Origin: Joostella atrarenae
GTDB taxonomy: Bacteria > Bacteroidota > Bacteroidia > Flavobacteriales > Flavobacteriaceae
NCBI RefSeq assembly: GCF_021764745.1
Contig: NZ_JAETXX010000003.1
Span: 1 to 64,000, forward strand
Direction of reading: 5' to 3'
Length of the DNA: 64,000 nt
Shown here piece by piece: positions 51,951 through 61,549 of the stretch (its first letter is position 1; each line of letters begins with the position of its first letter). The translations under genes were made by a program, and so were the position numbers. Under the pieces are notes generated by a model. The model had not been told where the DNA came from and searched no databases. It saw only the letters and a program-made list of their open reading frames with translations.

Positions 51951-53861
51951 TTATTTAATTTTAAAAACCACAACTGATAATGGTGGTAATGTAATTTCTA
52001 CTGAATAATCTCTTCCATTATAGGCAAATTCTTCTATTTGAAGCGTTTTACTATTTTCAATTCCACTACCATGATATTTAGTATTATCGCTATTAAAAAG
52101 CTCCTTTAAATTACCTTTACTCGGTAATCCAATTCTATAATTCTCTCTAACTATAGGTGTAAAATTACAGACTACAATTAGATCGTTCTCCACATAATGC
52201 CCTTTACGAATATAAGAGAGAACAGAATTATTAGCATCGTCAAAATTAATCCACTGAAAGCCTTCACTACTAAATTGCTTCTCATAAAGTGCAGGCTCTT
52301 CCTTGTAAAGCTTATTTAAATCAGCAATAAAAGATTTCACTCCTTTATGTCCCTCATACTGCAATAAATGCCAATCTAAGCTTCTTTGAAAATTCCATTC
52401 ATCAGATTGCCCAAACTCGCTTCCCATAAACATAAGATTTGTTCCTGGATGTGTATACATATACCCAAAAAGCAATCTTAAATTTGCAAAGCGTTGCCAT
52501 TCATCTCCAGGCATCCTACCAAAAATAGAGCTCTTTCCATGTACCACTTCATCATGACTTAATGGTAGCATAAAATTTTCTGAGAAAGCATATGTCATAC
52601 TAAAGGTAAGATCATTCTGATGATACTTTCTATGAACGGGACCTTTTTTAAAGTATTCTAGTGTATCATGCATCCATCCCATCATCCATTTCATTCCAAA
52701 TCCTAAACCACCTAAATAAACAGGCTTAGAAACCATAGAAAAAGAAGTCGATTCTTCTGCAATAGTTTGTACTCCTTCAAAATTAGCGTAGACAGCTTTA
52801 TTCATTTCCTTCAGAAAAGAAATAGCTTCTAAATTTTCTCTTCCCCCGTAAATATTTGGATCCCACTCCCCATCTTCACGAGAATAATCGAGGTAAATCA
52901 TCGAAGCTACAGCATCCACTCTTAATCCGTCGATATGAAACTTATCAAGCCAAAAAATAGCATTACTAATTAAAAAAGCACGCACTTCATTTCTTCCATA
53001 ATTAAAAATAAGGCTCTTCCAATCTGGATGATATCCTTTTTTTCTATCGGGATGCTCATAAAGGTGAGAACCATCAAAGAATCCTAATCCATGGGCATCA
53101 TCAGGGAAATGAGAAGGCACCCAATCTAAAATAACTCCTATTCCTGCTTCATGCAGTTTTTCCACTAAAACCATAAACTCTTCAGGCTTTCCGAAGCGAG
53201 AAGTAGGTGCGTAATAGCCTGTTATTTGATACCCCCAAGAAGGATCGTAAGGAAACTCCATTACAGGCATGAACTCCACATGTGTAAAGTTCATTTCTTT
53301 AACATAAGAAACAAGCTCTTCTGCAAGCTCTAAATAGTTTAAAGATCTACCAGCCTCTTCAATTTTACGTTTCCAAGAACCGATATGGACTTCATAAACA
53401 GAAAAAGGGTTATCTAGATTATTAATATTTTTTCTGTTCTCCATCCAATCGATATCCTTCCACTTATGCGAAGTATCCCAAACTACAGATGCTGTATTTG
53501 GCGATTGCTCACTATAAAAGGCAAATGGATCTGCCTTTTCAGTTTCTATATCTTGATTGTTAGAAACTATTTTATATTTATAAATGGTACCTTTTGTTAT
53601 TCCAGGAATAAAACCTTCCCAAATTCCAGACTCATCCCACCTTACATGAAGAGGATGCTCTCCCTTTTGCCAATAATTAAAATCTCCAACCACAGAAACA
53701 GCTTTAGCAGTTGGTGCCCAAACGGCAAAATAGCAGCCTTTAACGCCATCTTTTTCTATAATATGAGCTCCCAACTTTTCATAAAGTCGGTAATGGGTTC
53801 CTGATTTAAATAAATCGATGTCAAATTCCGTAAATAAACTATGTGGTATCACTTTCATCAT
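51951..53861 (-). CDS. glgB: 1,4-alpha-glucan branching enzyme
   Basis: A 636-residue enzyme. The N-terminal CBM48 (residues about 35-130) has Y-F-A-V-W-A-P-T-A-K-A-V-S-V-V-G-D-F. The GH13 barrel has the nucleophile in D-G-L-R-V-D-A-V-A-S (about 314-323) and acid/base in T-I-A-E-E-S-T (about 367-373), then P-L-S-H-D-E-V-V-H-G-K. It introduces 1,6-branches into glycogen. The glycogen synthase and glgC genes are not in this window. Confidence 0.95.
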   Translation of the reverse strand: MMKVIPHSLFTEFDIDLFKSGTHYRLYEKLGAHIIEKDGVKGCYFAVWAPTAKAVSVVGDFNYWQKGEHPLHVRWDESGIWEGFIPGITKGTIYKYKIVSNNQDIETEKADPFAFYSEQSPNTASVVWDTSHKWKDIDWMENRKNINNLDNPFSVYEVHIGSWKRKIEEAGRSLNYLELAEELVSYVKEMNFTHVEFMPVMEFPYDPSWGYQITGYYAPTSRFGKPEEFMVLVEKLHEAGIGVILDWVPSHFPDDAHGLGFFDGSHLYEHPDRKKGYHPDWKSLIFNYGRNEVRAFLISNAIFWLDKFHIDGLRVDAVASMIYLDYSREDGEWDPNIYGGRENLEAISFLKEMNKAVYANFEGVQTIAEESTSFSMVSKPVYLGGLGFGMKWMMGWMHDTLEYFKKGPVHRKYHQNDLTFSMTYAFSENFMLPLSHDEVVHGKSSIFGRMPGDEWQRFANLRLLFGYMYTHPGTNLMFMGSEFGQSDEWNFQRSLDWHLLQYEGHKGVKSFIADLNKLYKEEPALYEKQFSSEGFQWINFDDANNSVLSYIRKGHYVENDLIVVCNFTPIVRENYRIGLPSKGNLKELFNSDNTKYHGSGIENSKTLQIEEFAYNGRDYSVEITLPPLSVVVFKIK

Positions 53862-54001
53862 ACTACAAAATAGCTATTTAAAATGGTGTTTCTATCATTG
53901 CAAAGCTTATTTTTCATCTTTTGGTTTTATTTTTTCTGCTTCTTAAATGTATAAAAAAAGGAATTAAAATTAATACATTGCAGCTTAAATCGATTTTTAA
54001 A

Positions 54002-54871
54002 ATGTCAACTAAGAAAGAAAACTATCAGCAGACCATAAAAATTCCAAGACTAATTACCTATTCTGCAAAAACGTTACAGTTTATTTCTCCGAAGATAGCT
54101 AGTAAATATGTATCAAAACTATTTGCAACTCCAATAAAACATCCTACTCCTAAGAGAGAGCAAAAAATGAAAACTGAGGCCATTAAAGAGCCGATGTTTG
54201 TTCCATCTATAAACAGGGAGATTGTAATTTATAAGTATGGAGTAAGTTCTAAAAAGATTTTACTTGTTCATGGATGGAGCGGCCGCGGGACACAGCTTTC
54301 TAAAATTGCAGATAGACTATTAGAAGAAGGCTACAGTACGATAAGTTTTGATGGCCCTGCACATGGTCTCTCTGGTGGAAAAACTACAAATATGCTAGAG
54401 TTTATTGATGCTGTAATGGAAATCGATAAGAATTTTGGCCCTTTTGAAGCTGCCGTAGGTCATTCTTTTGGAAGCATGACACTTTTAAACACTGTAAAAA
54501 ATGGACTCCAATTAAATGCTATGGTGCTAATTGGTAGCGGAGATAAAATAGATGATATTATTTACGACTTTACCTCTAAATTAGGACTGAAAGAGAAAAT
54601 TGGAGATATCATCAAAACAGATTTAGATAAGCTCGCTATGGAAGATGTAAATAATTATTCAGCGAGTATTGTTGCTGAAAAAGTTGATATTCCCGTGCTA
54701 TTGATGCATGATAAAAATGATTTAGACTCCCCTCTTTCCTCATCTGAAAATATCCACCAGATTTTAAAAAATTCACAACTGTATGTTAGCGAAGGACTTG
54801 GGCACCGTAAGATCCTTGGAGACCAAAAAGTAATACAGAAGCTTGTGGAGTTTATAAAAGAACATTCATAA
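54002..54871 (+). CDS. Alpha/beta hydrolase
   Basis: A 289-residue protein from ATG 54002 (M-S-T-K-K-E-N-Y); the open frame from 53921 has no better start. The fold shows L-L-V-H-G-W-S-G-R-G (residues about 88-97, oxyanion hole), F-D-G-P-A-H-G-L-S (about 116-124), the nucleophile in V-G-H-S-F-G-S-M (about 152-159), D-K-N-D-L-D as acid region and L-G-H-R-K-I-L as catalytic His. Substrate unknown. Divergent from glgB. Confidence 0.88.
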   Translation: MSTKKENYQQTIKIPRLITYSAKTLQFISPKIASKYVSKLFATPIKHPTPKREQKMKTEAIKEPMFVPSINREIVIYKYGVSSKKILLVHGWSGRGTQLSKIADRLLEEGYSTISFDGPAHGLSGGKTTNMLEFIDAVMEIDKNFGPFEAAVGHSFGSMTLLNTVKNGLQLNAMVLIGSGDKIDDIIYDFTSKLGLKEKIGDIIKTDLDKLAMEDVNNYSASIVAEKVDIPVLLMHDKNDLDSPLSSSENIHQILKNSQLYVSEGLGHRKILGDQKVIQKLVEFIKEHS

Positions 54872-54941
54872 AAAAATAGTATTTTTAAACCATTAAAAAT
54901 AATGGCATAGCATTTGCAATTGATTAACAAAACAAATCATT

Positions 54942-55442
54942 ATGAAAAAAATAATCACACTTTTATTTGTATCAGCACTTATACTTACTTCTTGTAGTGG
55001 AGAAGATGGCCGAGATGGATTGGACGGAATGGACGGTGTTAACATCGTTGGAGAAACATTTGAATATAATAATGTAAGCTTCTCTGAAACTAGCAATGTA
55101 TTCGAAGCTACATTTGACCCGCCTTTAGTTGAAGGAGATGTAATGCTCGCATATAGATTAGAATCGGTTTTTAATGGTCAAGATGTATGGGAGCCGTTAC
55201 CAACAGTATTCTTTAATCCTGATACTGGAGACGACTTAAGACACCGATTTAACTTTACCCTAAGTGATATCAATATTATTGCTGAAACTTCAAATTTTTC
55301 AGCTTTTGGGGAAGATTTATTAAGCAATCAGACTTTTAGAGTTGTTATAGTACCTTCAGATTTGATTAACGAGGTTGATACTTCTAATATCAATGAAGTT
55401 ATGGAAGCTGCTAATATCAGCACTATACAGAAAATGAATTAA
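54942..55442 (+). CDS. Lipoprotein with a short collagen-like stretch
   Basis: A 166-residue lipoprotein (lipobox LILTSC, Cys18). Directly after the lipid anchor come G-x-x repeats, S-G-E-D-G-R-D-G-L-D-G-M-D-G-V-N (residues about 19-34). The rest is beta-rich and may be a surface domain. Collagen-like tethers right behind lipoboxes recur in Flavobacteria. No function is known. Confidence 0.75.
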   Translation: MKKIITLLFVSALILTSCSGEDGRDGLDGMDGVNIVGETFEYNNVSFSETSNVFEATFDPPLVEGDVMLAYRLESVFNGQDVWEPLPTVFFNPDTGDDLRHRFNFTLSDINIIAETSNFSAFGEDLLSNQTFRVVIVPSDLINEVDTSNINEVMEAANISTIQKMN

Positions 55443-55463
55443 AAAAATAAATAATATATTCTT

Positions 55464-55493
55464 AAAGCTCGAAGATATCTTCGGGCTTTTTTT
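55464..55493 (+). terminator. Terminator after the collagen-like lipoprotein gene
   Basis: AAGCTCGAAGAT pairs with ATCTTCGGGCTT (one mismatch) and is followed by seven T. Confidence 0.85.
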
Positions 55494-55502
55494 ATACAAT
55501 AG

Positions 55503-56009
55503 TTATTCCTTACGCTCTTTCTGAATTATAACATTCATAAAGGCATATAATTCGTGCATTTCTTTCTTACTTGAATTTTTCCCTACGCTTCCTATAAAAT
55601 ACAATGCTATCCATATTAAAACTAATAGCATCATAATACTCAATTGCATACTATAAGTTTTATCTAAAGACCAATTTGTATAAGCCCAAACAGCAATTCC
55701 TATAAATAATGCCGCAACCATAAAGTGAAAGAACATAAATAAACTCCAAACGGTAGGATTGGGTCCAAAGAGTCCGTACAACAAACTAGAATTTTCATCT
55801 ATAGCATTAATCTCTAAATGCAATTGTGGAGACCAAAAATGTTGCTTTGCCTTAGGATATTTTATAAATACATGATCATCGATACGAGTAATTATAAAAT
55901 CTTGCTGTGTTACTTTACTATTTTCAAAGGTCTTTAAAACAGTTTCACTCCTTATAGATAATTCCTTTTTAAACCTCGGTCTTAAAACAATCGTGTTAGT
56001 TGTAGACAT
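55503..56009 (-). CDS. Hypothetical protein with two membrane segments
   Basis: A 168-residue protein. The first 85 residues are a soluble beta-rich domain (F-I-I-T-R-I-D-D-H-V-F-I-K, F-W-S-P-Q-L-H-L-E). Two membrane segments follow (residues about 92-112 and 120-141), with a charged tail. It resembles conserved uncharacterised Flavobacterial proteins; no function can be given. Confidence 0.65.
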   Translation of the reverse strand: MSTTNTIVLRPRFKKELSIRSETVLKTFENSKVTQQDFIITRIDDHVFIKYPKAKQHFWSPQLHLEINAIDENSSLLYGLFGPNPTVWSLFMFFHFMVAALFIGIAVWAYTNWSLDKTYSMQLSIMMLLVLIWIALYFIGSVGKNSSKKEMHELYAFMNVIIQKERKE

Positions 56010-56141
56010 TTATATATTAATTTTTTAGCCTATAAATTATAATATCTCTAAAAGTAACTTATATAAAGTATAAATTTGAAAGGAATTTAAAACTAATTCG
56101 ACTAAAACTACGTAAGTAACCTTAAAATACACATTATTTAT

Positions 56142-56639
56142 ATGAAAAATATATTTCTCCCTTTTATCCTTATTTTACTGTTTAGCTGTAATACTAAAGC
56201 TCAAGATAATAAACACGAAGCTAATACTAAAGAAGGCTCTAAATTTCCTATTTCTAAGACTGATGCTGAGTGGAAAGAAATACTCACTCCAAACGAGTAT
56301 GCTGTTTTACGAAAAGCTGCAACAGAGCGTCCTTTTACGAGTGAACTTCTTGAAAACAAGCAAACAGGAACATACGTATGCGCTGCCTGCGCTACTCCAC
56401 TATTTAGAAGTGAAGATAAATTTAAATCTGGTACTGGATGGCCTAGTTTCGATAGAGCTATAAAAGGAAATGTAGCCTATGGGGTTGATAATAAGATTGG
56501 TGTTCCCAGAGACGAAGAACATTGTGCAAAATGCGGTGGACATTTAGGCCATGTATTTGATGATGGGCCGAGAGAAACAACTGGAAAAAGACACTGTATA
56601 AATGGAGTCGCTTTAAATTTTGTTCCAGACGAAAAATAA
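56142..56639 (+). CDS. msrB: Peptide-methionine (R)-S-oxide reductase, exported
   Basis: A 165-residue MsrB with a lipoprotein signal (ILLFSC, Cys16), so probably envelope-located. Zinc is held by C-A-A-C-A-T (residues about 79-82) and C-A-K-C-G-G-H-L-G-H-V-F (about 128-131). The catalytic Cys is in K-R-H-C-I-N-G-V-A-L-N-F (about residue 152). It repairs oxidised methionine in exported proteins. Confidence 0.94.
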   Translation: MKNIFLPFILILLFSCNTKAQDNKHEANTKEGSKFPISKTDAEWKEILTPNEYAVLRKAATERPFTSELLENKQTGTYVCAACATPLFRSEDKFKSGTGWPSFDRAIKGNVAYGVDNKIGVPRDEEHCAKCGGHLGHVFDDGPRETTGKRHCINGVALNFVPDEK

Positions 56640-56670
56640 AATTTACAGTATATAATTACTATGTAATTAA

Positions 56671-56713
56671 CAGTTACTTTTCTATTTAAAACACAGAAAA
56701 GTAACTGCTTTTT
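56671..56713. terminator. Bidirectional terminator between msrB and PAP2 genes
   Basis: CAGTTACTTTTCT (56671-56683) pairs perfectly with AGAAAAGTAACTG (56695-56707), followed by CTTTTTC. Confidence 0.85.
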
Positions 56714-57280
56714 CTATATAGCAAAACGCTTGATTATATACTTAAAAAGTTTTGAGAAAAGTAATCCCAAAATCATTCCAATAGATATACCTGTTATTAC
56801 ATCTAATGGATAATGTACTCCTATATAAATTCTACTATAAGCCACTGTAATTCCCCATATTACCAAAACCATTGGCAACCATTTATAATTTTTATTCAAA
56901 AGAATAGAAAAGAAAGTAACTACTGCAAACGAATTAGATGCGTGTGCAGAAAAGTACCCAAACTGTCCGCCACAATATGATTTTACTAACCTCATTAAAG
57001 GAACAATATTCTCCTCATGGCAAGGTCTTAGTCGTTCAAAACCATATTTAAAGGCATTAGCTAATTGATCTGTAACACCTATCATTAAAGCAACTAATAC
57101 TAAAACTACAATTGTTTTTTTCCATTTTAATGTACGAAGACATAAAATGAGGAGAAAAACATATAAAGGGATAGAAGACCATTTATCTGTCATAAACATC
57201 CAAAAGGCATCATACGGCTCACTTCCTAGTCCGTTTAAGTATAAAAAAAGCTGCTGATCTTTATCTATTAACGTCTCCAT
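56714..57280 (-). CDS. PAP2-family phosphatase
   Basis: A 188-residue membrane protein with five or six membrane segments. The three phosphatase motifs are present: K-Y-G-F-E-R-L-R-P (residues about 73-81), F-S-A-H-A-S-N (about 108-114, in place of P-S-G-H) and S-R-I-Y-I-G-V-H-Y-P-L-D (about 148-159). It acts on lipid phosphates, possibly undecaprenyl pyrophosphate or phosphatidate. It starts three bases after the stop of the small gene upstream. Confidence 0.9.
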   Translation of the reverse strand: METLIDKDQQLFLYLNGLGSEPYDAFWMFMTDKWSSIPLYVFLLILCLRTLKWKKTIVVLVLVALMIGVTDQLANAFKYGFERLRPCHEENIVPLMRLVKSYCGGQFGYFSAHASNSFAVVTFFSILLNKNYKWLPMVLVIWGITVAYSRIYIGVHYPLDVITGISIGMILGLLFSKLFKYIIKRFAI

Positions 57281-57283
57281 ATT

Positions 57284-57514
57284 CTAAGCATCTCCGTATC
57301 TACTCACCTCACGATCGTAGAACTGATTTGCAGCTTCAATAAGACTCTCCGCTTCTGTCGTAAGTTCTTTTTCATCTTCAGCAGAAAAATCTTCTAACCA
57401 TTCTACTTCGTCATTCTCAAGGTTAATTATAAACTGCGGATATTCTGTATGAATTATAAAAATAGCATCTGGATAGTCTGTGTTATCTCCTAATATAAAT
57501 TTTGGTAATTCCAT
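57284..57514 (-). CDS. Small conserved acidic protein
   Basis: A 76-residue acidic protein beginning M-E-L-P-K-F-I-L-G-D-N-T-D-Y-P-D. It has a beta-rich first half (A-I-F-I-I-H-T-E-Y-P-Q-F-I-I-N-L) and an acidic helical second half. It appears to be a conserved Bacteroidota protein of unknown role. It forms an operon with the PAP2 gene. Confidence 0.75.
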   Translation of the reverse strand: MELPKFILGDNTDYPDAIFIIHTEYPQFIINLENDEVEWLEDFSAEDEKELTTEAESLIEAANQFYDREVSRYGDA

Positions 57515-57594
57515 TTTTTAAGTAATTATTTCTTGTTATTTCTGAATATTTTAGTACTTCTATTATATAATATACTTCTACCCTTCAAAGGAAC

Positions 57595-58971
57595 TTATTC
57601 CTGAGAAGCAATGAGTTTTTTTGTTAGATAATTAAATCTAAAGTACAAAAATATCGCGGCAATGGTGAGACCTGATAATAAACCAATCCAAATCCCCATA
57701 TTCCCTAATGACGTTTTTAGTCCTAAATAATAAGAAATCGGGAAACCTATAACCCAATACGCTATAAAAGTTATTATCGTAGGGATCTTAACATCTTGCA
57801 AACCTCTTAATGCTCCTAAAAATGTTACTTGAAGTCCGTCAGAAATTTGAAAAAAAGCTGCTATCAATAGTAATTGTGCTGCTACCGTAATTACTTCCGT
57901 ATTGTCTGCGATGTTTACCAAATCGTTTTGATCCAAATAAATAGTAGGAAGCCAATGTCTAAATACAATAAAGAAAAGAGCAAATACAACTTCTATTAAG
58001 AACGTTAGAAAAAATACAGATATTGCTATTCTACGGAGTTCTTTATAGTTATTTAATCCTTTTTGGTTTCCAACTCTAACCATTGCAGCCACACTTAGAC
58101 CTACTCCAACCATGTACGTCATACTAGAAAGGTTTAAAGCGATCTGATTTGCTGCTTGTGGATTTTTACCTAATACACCACTTAGCCATACTGCAGATGT
58201 AAAAATAGCAACTTCAAAAAACATTTGTAAAGCGGAAGGAAGTCCTAAGTTCACAATTTTCTTCATCATAGATTTCTCTATAACCTTCCACTTAAAGTTA
58301 GTTATATATTGACTAATTCTAGAATTATTTTTGAAAAGCCACCATAAGAAAATCACCATCATAAATCGTGAAACTAGCGTTCCAATAGCTGCTCCAATGA
58401 TTCCGAGTTCTGGAAATCCAAACTTTCCAAAAATGAATAAATAATTCAATACTATATTTACCACATTAGCAACAATGGTTGCATACATTGGGTATTTTGT
58501 AGCGGACAAGCCATCCGAAAATTGCTTTAGTGCTTGAAACATAATAAGAGGAACTAAAGAAAATGCTACTAAATCTAAATATGGTAATGCAATTTCTACC
58601 ACTTCACGTGGCTGATCCATAAGATACATTAGTGGCTTTGCAAAAAGTAAGACTACAAAAAGTGCTAAACCAATAATTGTACTTAGAAAGAGTCCGTGTT
58701 TTAAAGAAGATCTCCCCATCTCTATATTTCCAGCTCCATCGGCTTCTGCTACCAAAGGAGTTATCGCTGTAGAAAAACCAATCCCTAAAGACATCGCTAT
58801 GAATATAAAACTATTCCCTAAGGAAACTGCCGCTAATTGTGCTGTTCCCAATTGCCCTACCATTATATTATCTGCAAAAGCAACAAATGTATGCCCTAAC
58901 ATTCCTAATATAACTGGGAATGATAATTTTAAATTATATGCAAATTCTTTAGTGTATTGTTCTAAAATCAT
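57595..58971 (-). CDS. MATE-family multidrug efflux transporter
   Basis: A 458-residue protein with twelve membrane segments. From ATG 58971 it reads M-I-L-E-Q-Y-T-K-E; a TTG at 58992 would overlap the promoter box and is rejected. The repeats P-V-I-L-G-M-L-G-H-T (residues about 20-29) and D-N-I-M-V-G-Q-L-G (about 36-44) mark MATE. It exports cationic compounds using Na+ or H+. Confidence 0.93.
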   Translation of the reverse strand: MILEQYTKEFAYNLKLSFPVILGMLGHTFVAFADNIMVGQLGTAQLAAVSLGNSFIFIAMSLGIGFSTAITPLVAEADGAGNIEMGRSSLKHGLFLSTIIGLALFVVLLFAKPLMYLMDQPREVVEIALPYLDLVAFSLVPLIMFQALKQFSDGLSATKYPMYATIVANVVNIVLNYLFIFGKFGFPELGIIGAAIGTLVSRFMMVIFLWWLFKNNSRISQYITNFKWKVIEKSMMKKIVNLGLPSALQMFFEVAIFTSAVWLSGVLGKNPQAANQIALNLSSMTYMVGVGLSVAAMVRVGNQKGLNNYKELRRIAISVFFLTFLIEVVFALFFIVFRHWLPTIYLDQNDLVNIADNTEVITVAAQLLLIAAFFQISDGLQVTFLGALRGLQDVKIPTIITFIAYWVIGFPISYYLGLKTSLGNMGIWIGLLSGLTIAAIFLYFRFNYLTKKLIASQE

Positions 58972-58989
58972 GAAGCGTTTTTGAAAGCG

Positions 58990-58997
58990 CAAAGATA
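58990..58997 (-). promoter_or_regulatory. -7 promoter box of the MATE gene
   Basis: TATCTTTG on the minus strand fits TAnnTTTG, 18 bases before the chosen ATG. Confidence 0.6.
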
Positions 58998-59219
58998 CAT
59001 TTTACGGTTATGTTGTCCTAATGAAAGATTGGTTTTAGCTTTCTTGTTTAATTACAATAATAAAAACTCACAAAAACCTGAATTCCAAAAGAATAAATAC
59101 AAGCATAAAAGCTTTTAAAAATGTATCTAAAATTCAAAGTTGAATTATAAAAAACGTTCGGAACCATATTACAACATTAGTCATAAACAAAGAGAAAGCA
59201 TGTTTTATATTTCTGAAGT

Positions 59220-59993
59220 TTATGCCTTTTTAGCTTCTTCCCAAAAGACATCCATTTCCGCTAATGTCATATCTGAAAGTGGTTTCCCAAGGTCTTTAGA
59301 TTTAGCTTCTAAATATTGAAAGCGCTTGATAAATTTTTTATTAGTGCGCTCTAAAGCATCTTCAGGATTAATCTTTAAAAATCTAGCATAATTAATCATT
59401 GAAAACAGAACATCTCCAAATTCGGCTTCCATTTTATCATGATCTTGCTTATCTACTTCTACTTGTAACTCTCCAAGCTCTTCCTGTAATTTTTCAAAAA
59501 CTTGTTGTGGCTCTTCCCAATCAAAACCTACTCCTGCTACTTTATCTTGTATTCTACTTGCCTTTACTAATGCTGGTAAACTTTTAGGAACTCCTTCAAG
59601 CACACTTTTCTTTCCCTCTTTCAGCTTTAATTTCTCCCAATTTTGCTTTACCTCTTCTTCATTTTCTACTTTAACATCACCATAAATATGTGGATGACGG
59701 TGAATTAATTTTTCAGAAATTCCATTGGCTACATCTGCAATATCAAAATCACTTGTTTCACTTCCAATTTTGGAATAAAAAACAATATGCAATAATAAAT
59801 CTCCAAGCTCCTTTTTTACTTCCTCAAGATTATTATCTAAAATAGCATCACCAAGCTCATATGTCTCTTCAATAGTTAAATGCCTTAAGGTTTGTAACGT
59901 TTGCTTTTTATCCCACGGGCATTTTTCTCGCAACTCATCCATTATTGTTAAGAGTCGGTCTATTGCTTTTAATTGATCTTGTCTGGTATTCAT
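59220..59993 (-). CDS. mazG: Nucleoside triphosphate pyrophosphohydrolase MazG
   Basis: A 257-residue protein with two MazG domains. The first has C-P-W-D-K-K-Q-T-L-Q-T-L-R (residues about 20-32), E-E-T-Y-E-L (about 37-42) and the E-L-G-D-L-L-L-H motif (about 61-68); the second has E-E-L-G-E-L (about 172-177), E-F-G-D-V-L-F (about 191-197). It hydrolyses noncanonical NTPs. It starts seven bases after the stop of the ATP-grasp gene region, on the same strand. Confidence 0.95.
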   Translation of the reverse strand: MNTRQDQLKAIDRLLTIMDELREKCPWDKKQTLQTLRHLTIEETYELGDAILDNNLEEVKKELGDLLLHIVFYSKIGSETSDFDIADVANGISEKLIHRHPHIYGDVKVENEEEVKQNWEKLKLKEGKKSVLEGVPKSLPALVKASRIQDKVAGVGFDWEEPQQVFEKLQEELGELQVEVDKQDHDKMEAEFGDVLFSMINYARFLKINPEDALERTNKKFIKRFQYLEAKSKDLGKPLSDMTLAEMDVFWEEAKKA

Positions 59994-60000
59994 AAATTAT

Positions 60001-61038
60001 CTATTGACTAAGTGCTACTTTCTTGTAATTTTTATACTGTAAATAACGCCTTTTTGCTTCAGAAAAAACAGGAAACTCTTCTCCTTTTTTCTTGTTTAGA
60101 ATTGCAATTTGGTAAGTTACTCTCCATAAGAATAACATTTCTTTCCAAGCGTCAAAAAGTTTATAGTTAGGATCATATATATGTGTAGGCTCTGCTCCCA
60201 CTCCATTTACTTCTAGAATTTTAAAATTTTCACCCTTTTTTAAGTCTTCTATAGATTTTGCCCGAATATCAAATCTTCCATAATAAAAGCCTTCCATTTT
60301 TGAGCATAACTGATCAAAAGTTTTTAGGAGTGAAGTATCTAAAATAGCATTTCCATTGATGAATTTTGTTCCTCGATTGTGATTTCCTATCACTTCAAGG
60401 GTAAAATGCTCACCATTATCCAATACTTCATTCCATTTATCTAAAAACTTAACTTTTAGTCTTTCATATTGAAGAAAAGCTCTTGGATTTGCCATAATAA
60501 GTTCAGAAAATGTACTTCTTCCATCTCCTGTAATCGACAAAAATTCTTTTAATGTTATAGAAGGAATATTACCGTGAGCTTCATTAGGATATCGATAATA
60601 AAAAATACCGACTTCAACCGAATAATCTATATATTCTTGAACAAGATAAGATGCTTCTTTAAAGTTAACATTCCTCAATTCATTTTCATTCATACAACGC
60701 TGAACGAGTACTCCTCGAAAACCAATATTAGGTTTTACAATTATAGGGTATGATAAATGATTTGCAGCAATTAACTGTCTTATTTTATCTAGACTAGTTC
60801 CTTTTGCTATGTAACAAGCCTTTGGACGATGTTCTTCGGGTACTAATCCTAAAGTTTTATATTTTCTATCACTTAAAATGAACCCTTCTTTAATGGCTGG
60901 ATTTACCTTTAAGAAAAAAAATAAGCTCTTAGCTTTAATTGAAAGATAGAAATGTTGAAAAAAAACAGGAATATATAAAATCCACATAGGCCAATACTCC
61001 CATGAATTCAACTTTATATACCATTGCTTTATTTTCAT
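60001..61038 (-). CDS. ATP-grasp-fold protein
   Basis: A 345-residue protein with an N-terminal hydrophobic segment (residues about 12-35) and an ATP-grasp domain. A Lys in Y-P-I-I-V-K-P-N-I-G-F-R-G (about 96-108), the hinge Y-L-V-Q-E-Y-I-D-Y (about 131-139) and the Mg site I-L-E-V-N-G-V-G-A-E-P (about 273-283) are visible. It belongs with D-Ala-D-Ala-ligase-like carboxylate-amine ligases; the substrates are unknown. It shares a four-base ATGA overlap with the DoxX-like gene upstream and precedes mazG, so the three form an operon. Confidence 0.85.
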   Translation of the reverse strand: MKIKQWYIKLNSWEYWPMWILYIPVFFQHFYLSIKAKSLFFFLKVNPAIKEGFILSDRKYKTLGLVPEEHRPKACYIAKGTSLDKIRQLIAANHLSYPIIVKPNIGFRGVLVQRCMNENELRNVNFKEASYLVQEYIDYSVEVGIFYYRYPNEAHGNIPSITLKEFLSITGDGRSTFSELIMANPRAFLQYERLKVKFLDKWNEVLDNGEHFTLEVIGNHNRGTKFINGNAILDTSLLKTFDQLCSKMEGFYYGRFDIRAKSIEDLKKGENFKILEVNGVGAEPTHIYDPNYKLFDAWKEMLFLWRVTYQIAILNKKKGEEFPVFSEAKRRYLQYKNYKKVALSQ

Positions 61039-61424
61039 CGCCTACTTATAAACGGAAGTTTTGTGTCTTTTACAACTAATACTGTAATACAGCAAATCAT
61101 CACTACACATGCTAAGATAAACAAAGTTCCTCCATCATTATTATAATTAATTCCTATAATAGCAATATGAGAAAAAATTGCACCTACCATTAAACCAATA
61201 CCTAACAAAGCTCCAATATGGGATGTTTTTCTAAATATTAATAGCAATGCAGTTATCAATTCAAAACAACCTAAAGCGATCCTTCCAAACGGTTCAACAC
61301 CTAATTCTGTGAAGAGTTTTATACTGTCAGGATGTGCTGAAAATTTAAAATATAAACTTTGAATTAATAAAATAGCGGCTATAATAGCAGCAACACGTTC
61401 GATATAATACTTCTTATTTTTCAT
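61035..61424 (-). CDS. DoxX-like membrane protein
   Basis: A 129-residue protein with four membrane segments. The pattern S-L-Y-F-K-F-S-A-H-P-D-S (residues about 24-35) and G-R-I-A-L-G-C-F-E-L-I-T-A-L-L-L-I (about 47-63) fits the DoxX-like/MauE group. It overlaps the ATP-grasp gene by four bases. The coupling suggests a joint role at the membrane, which is not known. Confidence 0.8.
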   Translation of the reverse strand: MKNKKYYIERVAAIIAAILLIQSLYFKFSAHPDSIKLFTELGVEPFGRIALGCFELITALLLIFRKTSHIGALLGIGLMVGAIFSHIAIIGINYNNDGGTLFILACVVMICCITVLVVKDTKLPFISRR

Positions 61425-61549
61425 AAAGCTTACGCTTGAATTAAGTTACTTCCTAAGAAAATCTCACAAAGCTAATTGTAGAAAATAATACAAACAAGAT
61501 ACCTTTTTATAAGGGAAATCCACTAAATACGAACACATTATTTACATAA

